DNA of 55,357 nt, taken from positions 1-55,357 of the forward strand of contig NZ_SLXJ01000012.1 in assembly GCF_004345745.1 (NCBI RefSeq). The letters are read 5' to 3'. The notes under the pieces were generated by a model. The model was not told the origin of the DNA and did not search any database. It saw only the letters and a list, made by a program, of their open reading frames with translations. The translations under genes and the position numbers were made by a program. The stretch comes from Nicoletella semolina. Lineage in GTDB: Bacteria > Pseudomonadota > Gammaproteobacteria > Enterobacterales > Pasteurellaceae. Shown here piece by piece: positions 49,478 through 55,357 of this stretch (its first letter is position 1; each line of letters opens with the position of its first letter).

Positions 49478-50563
49478 TCACAACACTCCCTTCGAACTCG
49501 GTAATTCATTCCCTTCTACTTTTACACACTGTCTTAAGGTTCTGCCGAACACTTTGAATAGGCTTTCGATTTTGTGGTGGTCGTTGTCGCCTTTTGTTTT
49601 CAGATGTAGCGTTGCCATTAGGGTGTAGGCGAGCGATTGGAAGAAATGCTCGGTCATTTCGGTGCTGAAATCGCCCACTTTTTCACGCTTGAATTTCGCC
49701 TTGAACTTGAAGTATGGGCGACCCGATAAATCCATTGTGCATTGTGCTTTACATTCGTCCATTGGTAGCACAAAGCCGAAGCGTTGAATGCCACGTTTGT
49801 CGCCTAACGCCTGTTTTAATGCTGTGCCGAGTGCGAGGGCGGTGTCTTCCACGGTGTGGTGTTCGTCAATCCACAAATCGCCTTTGCATTGCACGTTCAT
49901 TCTAAAACCGCCGTGCGTAGCGATTTGGTCAAGCATATGGTCGAAAAAGCCCACGCCTGTGCTAATTTGGTTCACGCCCGTTTCGTCTAGCCAAACTTGC
50001 ACTTTGATATCGGTTTCTTTGGTGGTGCGAACCACTTCGGCATAGCGTGGTGGGCGTTCCCAAGCGGTCGTTTTTGGCAATAATTTTTCCACAATCAGAT
50101 CCCAGTCCAATTTTTCTGGGTGATATTGCAACGCCGGAATGCCGAGATTTTCCGCCAGTTGCACATCGGTGGCACGGTCGCCGATCACAAAACTGTGGTC
50201 AGGATCGAACAAATTTTTGTCGATATATTTTTTCAGCAATTTGATCTTCGGTTTACGGCAATCGCAGTTATCTTCTGGCTTGTGGGGACAAATCAAAATC
50301 GCATCAAATTCAATACCTTGCGAGCGGAAAATATCCAACATCGCATTGTGCGGTTTGTCGAAATCTTCTTGTGGAAACGACTCTGTGCCTAAGCCGTCTT
50401 GGTTGCTGACCATCACAAAACGGTAGTGATCTTTTAATTTTAGCAACGCAGAAATCACATTGCGTTCCAGTTTAAGTTTTTCCAAACTGTCAATTTGAAA
50501 ATCCGTTTTCGGCTCGTCAATCAAAGTGCCGTCACGGTCGATAAAAAGGGTTGGTTGTGTCAT
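49478..50563 (-). CDS. hisB: Bifunctional histidinol-phosphatase / imidazoleglycerol-phosphate dehydratase HisB
   Basis: HisB performs steps six and eight of histidine synthesis. The 361-residue protein has an N-terminal HAD phosphatase ([39 protein letters not shown]). The C-terminal IGP dehydratase domain has the metal-binding [14 protein letters not shown] and [13 protein letters not shown] use the ATG at 50563 ([12 protein letters not shown]) with AGGAG upstream. A longer frame to 50587 enters the repeat. The Y1 transposase and two repeat copies separate it from hisC. Confidence 0.97.
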   Translation of the reverse strand: MTQPTLFIDRDGTLIDEPKTDFQIDSLEKLKLERNVISALLKLKDHYRFVMVSNQDGLGTESFPQEDFDKPHNAMLDIFRSQGIEFDAILICPHKPEDNCDCRKPKIKLLKKYIDKNLFDPDHSFVIGDRATDVQLAENLGIPALQYHPEKLDWDLIVEKLLPKTTAWERPPRYAEVVRTTKETDIKVQVWLDETGVNQISTGVGFFDHMLDQIATHGGFRMNVQCKGDLWIDEHHTVEDTALALGTALKQALGDKRGIQRFGFVLPMDECKAQCTMDLSGRPYFKFKAKFKREKVGDFSTEMTEHFFQSLAYTLMATLHLKTKGDNDHHKIESLFKVFGRTLRQCVKVEGNELPSSKGVL

Positions 50564-50580
50564 ATTTGCTCCTGTGGCAG

Positions 50581-50695
50581 CCCACATACGAGCCGTATGG
50601 GGCTACTTAATCTGAGCCACTCTGTGGCTCTATATTATCTAATTATCAGCCACAGCGTGGCTGGGTTTATGGAACCTAACACGGCTCGTGCTAGG
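50581..50695 (-). repeat. Four-hairpin palindromic repeat, copy B (transposase/hisB junction)
   Basis: This 115-bp element has the hairpins CATACG-AGC-CGTATG, GAGCCAC-TCT-GTGGCTC, CAGCCAC-AGC-GTGGCTG and CCTAACACG-GCT-CGTGCTAGG. The last one keeps full pairing in the his mRNA strand through a G-U pair. Its right edge touches the TAA stop of the Y1 transposase gene. Confidence 0.93.
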
Positions 50696-51136
50696 TTACA
50701 AATCTTGTTCGAGATATTCATTTACATTTCCAAGCAGCTCTTTCATCTCATCAACAAAACTCCACGTTTTATGATGTTCTTTCTGCCCTTTGATGTAATT
50801 GATGATTTTCCCAATTTCGTGTTCGCTATAACTCAACGCACAATAACCTTTCGACCAAGCGTAAAAATCAGGAAAAAGATCACTATGGCGTTCAAGCCAT
50901 TTATGGCTCGCATTTTTAAGTTGTTTTACAAAATCTGCTACCGCCATACTTGGGTGAATTTCCACCAATAAATGTAAATGATCAGGCATTCCATTTATGC
51001 GATGCAAAGTGCATTTTTGTTGCTGACAAAATGCCCAAATATATTGGTACAACTCTTTCTCATTTTCTTCGTTAATTGCAGGAACGCTTTGTAGCGTACG
51101 AAAAACGATATGATAAAAAAGTTTGGTATAGCTCAT
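50696..51136 (-). CDS. IS200/IS605-type Y1 transposase, RAYT-like
   Basis: This is a 146-residue single-domain Y1 HUH transposase. The divalent-metal motif H-x-H is in GMPDHLHLLVEIH (H53 and H55). The probable catalytic tyrosine is Y114 with Gln118 in INYIKGQKEHH, and WSKGYCALSYSEHEIGKI lies between them. Such enzymes cut and rejoin single-stranded DNA at hairpins. No tnpB/IscB partner is present. Near-identical palindromic repeats lie on both sides (50581-50695 and 51151-51264) in the same orientation rather than as typical insertion sequence ends. This arrangement is typical of REP-associated (RAYT) genes. It is intact and in the his operon direction. Confidence 0.88.
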   Translation of the reverse strand: MSYTKLFYHIVFRTLQSVPAINEENEKELYQYIWAFCQQQKCTLHRINGMPDHLHLLVEIHPSMAVADFVKQLKNASHKWLERHSDLFPDFYAWSKGYCALSYSEHEIGKIINYIKGQKEHHKTWSFVDEMKELLGNVNEYLEQDL

Positions 51137-51150
51137 ATTTTATCGTCCTA

Positions 51151-52437
<1,287 letters not shown>

Positions 52438-52442
<5 letters not shown>

Positions 52443-53724
52443 AAATTTTAGCCAATCGAATCGAAACTGCCTGTTTATGTGCCTCTAGCTGTTCGGCTTG
52501 TGCCATCACTTCCACCGTTTTTGCTAAATCTTTAAAACCTTGTGGCGTGAGTTCCTGCACGGTCATTCGTTTACTGAAATCCGCCAAGCCTAGGCTTGAG
52601 GTGGTGCGGGTGTAGCCATATGTCGGTAGAACGTGATTGGTGCCACTGGCATAATCCCCCATACTTTCAGGCGAATATGCTCCCAAGAAAATTGAGCCTG
52701 CATTGTCGAGTTTATCAAGCAATGCTCTGGCGTCTTCCACTTGTACCACCAAGTGTTCAGGAGCGTATTCGTTGCTAATTTCGATCGCTTGTTCGAGGCT
52801 TTCAGCGATGAAAATGCGGCTATGCTCCAGAGCTTTACAAGCGGTCTCTTTTCTCGGTAATGTTGCAAGCTGACGTTCAATTGCCTTCTCCACCGTTTTT
52901 GCCAAGGTTTCGCTGTATGTCACTAAAATCACTTGGCTATCGGCACCGTGTTCCGCTTGAGAAAGCAAATCGCTCGCTACAAAATCAGGATCAGCAAACT
53001 CATCAGCAATCACTAATACCTCCGAAGGTCCAGCCTGCATATCAATTGCCGCCCCATTGACTGCTTGCGATACTTGGCGTTTTGCTTCGGTTACAAAGCT
53101 GTTGCCAGGTCCAAAAATTTTATCTACTTTCGCCACTGTTTCTGTGCCATAAGCCATTGCCACAATCGCTTGAGCACCGCCTATTGAGTAAATGGTTTCC
53201 ACGCCACAGAGTTCGGCGGCATAAAGAATGGCGTCTGCAATCGGCGGTGGTGAGCAAAGCACGATTTTTTTACAGCCCGCAATTTTGGCAGGAATGGCAA
53301 GCATTAGCACGGTGGAAAATAGTGGGGCGGATCCCCCTGGAATGTACAAGCCAACTCGGTTAATTGGTCGTGTAACCACTTGACAACGCACACCTGCTTG
53401 AGTTTCTAAATCAACCGCTTGCGGAATTTGGGCTTGGTGGAATTTCTCGATGTTGGTTTTGGCGTTTTGGATTGCCTGTTTTAGTGCATCTGATAAACGA
53501 GCACTTGCAGCTTGGATCTGCATTTTAGAAACGGTAAGACTGTCTAATTTCACCTTGTCGAATTTCTCCGAAAGCTCAAATAACGCTTTATCGCCATTGG
53601 TAAGTACATTTTCTCGAATGAAATCGACCGCTTGTTGAATGTTTTGTGAAGCATTGATTGCAGGACGAGTCAGGGCGGCTTGGCGTTGTTGTTGTGTTAA
53701 GTTTTTCCAAATTAGGGTTTGCAT
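52438..53724 (-). CDS. hisD: Histidinol dehydrogenase HisD
   Basis: HisD is a zinc enzyme that oxidises histidinol twice to histidine. The 428-residue protein has [94 protein letters not shown] and the C-terminal [14 protein letters not shown]. Its stop codon is supplied by repeat D, giving the end AKIS. A repeat-filled gap separates it from hisG. Confidence 0.97.
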
Positions 53725-53742
53725 ATTTTTTCCTTATATTTT

Positions 53743-53881
53743 CCCCTCGCCCGTTTACGGGAGAGGGACGATTGGAGCTTCGTTCAGAAGCGGAAATCAG
53801 GGAGAGGGCGATTCCCCCTCTCTCTGCTAAAAATTGCCTTACACAATTTTTAGCGGTCTCTCTCCCGCAAGCGGGCGAGAG
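53743..53881. repeat. Two head-to-head CCCTCGCCC-type modules between hisG and hisD
   Basis: Module 1 (53743-53808) and module 2 (53814-53881, inverted) each have a CCCTCGCCC..GGGAGAG hairpin, a variable middle and a GGAGAGGG end, like the ends of the DUF559 element. Module 2 has the middle palindrome GCTAAAAATTG...CAATTTTTAGC (11 bp perfect). Here they are separated by only about 5 bp and hold no gene. It looks like an internally emptied or non-coding derivative of the same element class. Confidence 0.75.
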
Positions 53882-53888
53882 CAAATGC

Positions 53889-54788
53889 TCAAGCCAACAT
53901 CTTCTCAATCGGTAGCACTAGCACAGAGCTTGCTCCCATTTCTTTGAGCTGTTCCATCGTTTCCCAGAATAAGTTTTCTTGACTGACAACGTGCATTGCG
54001 ACACGAGCAGAATCATTGGCAAGTGGAAGAATTGTCGGATTTTCTACACCAGGTAGTAGTGCAGTAATTTCAGCTAATTTATCTTTAGGGGCGTGTAGCA
54101 TAATGTATTTGCTTTCTGAAGCCTGCTGTATGCCCTGAATGCGGGTTAATAAACGCTCGACTAGCGCTTGTTTTTCTACTGAGAGAGGTTCGGCACGCTG
54201 AATCAGACAGGCTTTTGATTGATAAATAATATCGACTTCTTTTAACCCATTTGCTTCTAATGTTGCACCAGAAGAAACAAGATCGCAAATGGCAGAGGCT
54301 AGACCAGCACTAGGAGCAACTTCCACAGACCCATTAAGAAAACAGTTTTTGAATGGTACGCCATTTTTGCTCATATAACGTTTAAGTAAGTTGGGATAAG
54401 AGGTGGCAATGCGAGTGTTAGCAAGACTTTGCACGCCATCGTATTGTACATCTCGTGGCACGGCAAGAGAAAGTCGACAGCCACCAAAATCAAGGCGTTT
54501 GAGTTTTTGATATTGTACCTGCTCACCTGCATATTGGCGACCAAGTTCTTCTTCCTCTAGTACATTTTCGCCCACGAATCCGAGATCGACCACGCCATCA
54601 AAGATAAGGTTAGGAATATCATCATCACGCACTCGCAAAATCTCAATCGGCATATTTTCTGCATAGGCAATTAAGCGTTGTTCATTCCACGTAATTTTTA
54701 CCCCACATTTTTTGAGTAACTCGCTGCAATCTTGACTTAAACGCCCTTTTTTTTGTAACGCTATCCGTAAACGGCTGGTTGTATTCAT
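53889..54788 (-). CDS. hisG: ATP phosphoribosyltransferase HisG
   Basis: HisG catalyses the first, feedback-inhibited step of histidine synthesis from ATP and PRPP. The 299-residue long-form protein has [13 protein letters not shown], the [21 protein letters not shown] region, the PRPP loop [14 protein letters not shown]-like [14 protein letters not shown], and a C-terminal ACT-like histidine-binding domain ending [13 protein letters not shown]. It is the first structural gene of the operon, after the attenuator at 54822-54942. Confidence 0.97.
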   Translation of the reverse strand: MNTTSRLRIALQKKGRLSQDCSELLKKCGVKITWNEQRLIAYAENMPIEILRVRDDDIPNLIFDGVVDLGFVGENVLEEEELGRQYAGEQVQYQKLKRLDFGGCRLSLAVPRDVQYDGVQSLANTRIATSYPNLLKRYMSKNGVPFKNCFLNGSVEVAPSAGLASAICDLVSSGATLEANGLKEVDIIYQSKACLIQRAEPLSVEKQALVERLLTRIQGIQQASESKYIMLHAPKDKLAEITALLPGVENPTILPLANDSARVAMHVVSQENLFWETMEQLKEMGASSVLVLPIEKMLA

Positions 54789-54821
54789 ATTGCTATTTCC
54801 TTAATGATAAAACTAAAATAT

Positions 54822-54942
54822 AAAAAAACCTCTCGAAGGTTTCCTTCCGAGAGGTTATGTATTTTCTGCTATATAGGATTGCACTTTATACGTACTCGGA
54901 AGATTTACTATCTTCCGACCACACTCAAATGCCCGAAAGATA
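54822..54942 (-). promoter_or_regulatory. Histidine operon attenuator with mutually exclusive hairpins
   Basis: Reading the minus strand, an early hairpin CGGAAGAT-AGTAA-ATCTTCCG (54897-54917) is followed by a terminator stem at 54827-54856 with a T-run at 54822-54828. The 3' arm of the first hairpin (CTTCCGAG) is complementary to the 5' arm of the terminator (CTCGGAAG). It can therefore form an antiterminator when ribosomes stall on the His codons of the leader. This is the classical his attenuation design. Confidence 0.92.
54827..54856 (-). terminator. Attenuator terminator hairpin of the his leader
   Basis: On the minus strand AACCTCTCGGAAGG and CCTTCGAGAGGTT pair around AAA with a single bulged G, followed by seven T. 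It stands 34 bp before the hisG start. Confidence 0.93.
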
Positions 54943-54987
54943 TCAGGTTAAGTGATGGTGATGATGAGTACGGATAGTGTTATTCAT
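54943..54987 (-). CDS. hisL: His operon leader peptide HisL
   Basis: This 14-codon leader encodes MNNTIRTHHHHHLT, with five consecutive histidine codons, ending in TGA at 54943-54945. A GAGAAAG ribosome site precedes it. Shortage of charged tRNA-His stalls ribosomes at the His run and favours the antiterminator described at 54822-54942. The peptide itself has no other expected role. Confidence 0.93.
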   Translation of the reverse strand: MNNTIRTHHHHHLT

Positions 54988-55026
54988 AATGTACTTTCTC
55001 AAATATAAGCTAATTGATCTCGCTGT

Positions 55027-55055
55027 AAGGTACATCTAATTTCTGAATATTGCAA
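55027..55055 (-). promoter_or_regulatory. Weak candidate his promoter
   Basis: On the minus strand, TTGCAA (-35) and TACCTT (-10) are spaced 17 bp. The transcript would start near 55020, about 33 nt before hisL, similar to enterobacteria. Both hexamers are poor. TATATT near 55000 is an alternative -10. Confidence 0.3.
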
Positions 55056-55104
55056 GCTATTTTTAATTTCTTTGTGTGTGAACGACAAAATTTATTTCTA
55101 ATAA

Positions 55105-55137
55105 AATGCCTTTAACGTGTAATAAGTTAAAGGCATT
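55105..55137 (-). terminator. Terminator after the autotransporter gene
   Basis: AATGCCTTTAAC and GTTAAAGGCATT form a perfect 12-bp stem around a 9-nt loop, followed on the minus strand by TTATTAG. It lies 50 bp after the autotransporter stop and isolates it from the his promoter. Confidence 0.75.
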
Positions 55138-55186
55138 CGTGTTTAAATAGTGTGTTTAAATTCAATACACTTTTATCAAGAGCTTC

Positions 55187-55357
55187 CTACCACTGATATC
55201 CGACGCCAGCACCAGCACCTATTTTGCCGTTAGTGTTGGCATTGCCTTGTAATTTTAAGAACACCTTGCCACTGTGTGAGACGGTGGAATAACCAACAGC
55301 GATAGCGCCTTCGTCCGCATAATGTCCGACAGAGGCGGCGAGCATAGATTTGCCGGC
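55187..55357 (-). CDS. Trimeric autotransporter adhesin, C-terminal YadA-like anchor (partial)
   Basis: The window edge cuts this gene; only the last 56 codons and the TAG stop are seen. They read AGKSMLAASVGHYADEGAIA, then VGYSTVSHSGKVFLKLQ, then GNANTNGKIGAGAGVGYQW. This is the outer-membrane beta-barrel anchor of YadA/Hia-type trimeric autotransporters, with GKSMLAASVG, alternating hydrophobic strands and a terminal aromatic residue. Such proteins bind host cells or matrix. The passenger domain lies outside the window, so its target is unknown. Confidence 0.92.
   Translation of the reverse strand, partial: AGKSMLAASVGHYADEGAIAVGYSTVSHSGKVFLKLQGNANTNGKIGAGAGVGYQW

Noticed and set aside
50696-51136. 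Complete IS200 insertion sequence with defined ends
   Set aside because: Flanking sequences are same-direction copies of a dispersed repeat shared with junctions lacking a transposase, so a RAYT arrangement fits better.

Overview
The window is one continuous chromosomal segment of a Pasteurellaceae gammaproteobacterium. Three things point there: gene content and order resembling Haemophilus and Actinobacillus, an AT-rich base composition, and more than two dozen CAAGCGGT/ACCGCTTG DNA uptake signal cores, often followed by an AT-rich stretch and TGCAAA. That uptake signal is the Actinobacillus pleuropneumoniae (Apl) type, so the source is probably in the Actinobacillus/Mannheimia/Bibersteinia/Glaesserella group. 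The Haemophilus influenzae (Hin) type core AAGTGCGGT was found only twice. The species cannot be named from this sequence alone.

Layout. 1-6.6 kb (minus strand) is the start of the division and cell wall cluster, rsmH-ftsL-ftsI-murE-murF, with no mraZ. It abuts ygfB, which diverges from zapA-6S RNA-fthC. 8.7-15.9 kb (plus) holds a small methyltransferase, hinT-ycfL-thiK, a candidate Fur-controlled small RNA, tyrS, ubiJ-ubiB and lpxB. 15.9-21.6 kb (minus) is carB, carA and a periplasmic glycerophosphodiesterase. 21.9-26.98 kb (plus) is yidC, two small genes and an amino-acid ABC transporter. 27.1-29.0 kb (minus) is ilvM-ilvG. 29.3-32.5 kb (plus) is fxsA, queH, fabD and fabG. 32.8-34.4 kb (minus) is nanK-nanE. 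34.6-37.6 kb (plus) is nupC-deoC-deoD, a nucleoside uptake and salvage group. Then come hemL (minus), wecA-wecB-wecC (plus), serA-rpiA (minus, behind a PurR operator) and holC (plus).

45.4-55.0 kb (minus) is a complete histidine operon in the classical order G-D-C-B-H-A-F-I. It is headed by a leader peptide gene with five consecutive His codons and a textbook attenuator. The last 171 bases are the membrane-anchor end of a trimeric autotransporter gene.

The most unusual feature is the his operon. Its junctions have filled with repeat elements and three foreign-looking genes. Four copies of a ~115 bp palindromic element, each folding into four hairpins arranged as two inverted pairs, lie exactly at the ends of hisD, hisC, a Y1 transposase and hisF. 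Base changes between copies mostly keep the stems paired, either as compensatory pairs or as G-U pairs in the mRNA strand. The transposase (IS200/IS605, RAYT-like) lies between two of the copies. A diverged fifth copy in reverse orientation sits next to an unrecognised 178-residue gene. A second, unrelated element has a DUF559 (Vsr-like) endonuclease gene between ~60 bp inverted repeats that supply both its ribosome binding site and its stop codon. Related modules without the gene lie at hisG/hisD, carA/carB and downstream of murF. All the inserted genes lie behind the histidine attenuator, so a transposase and a nuclease may be co-expressed with histidine synthesis.
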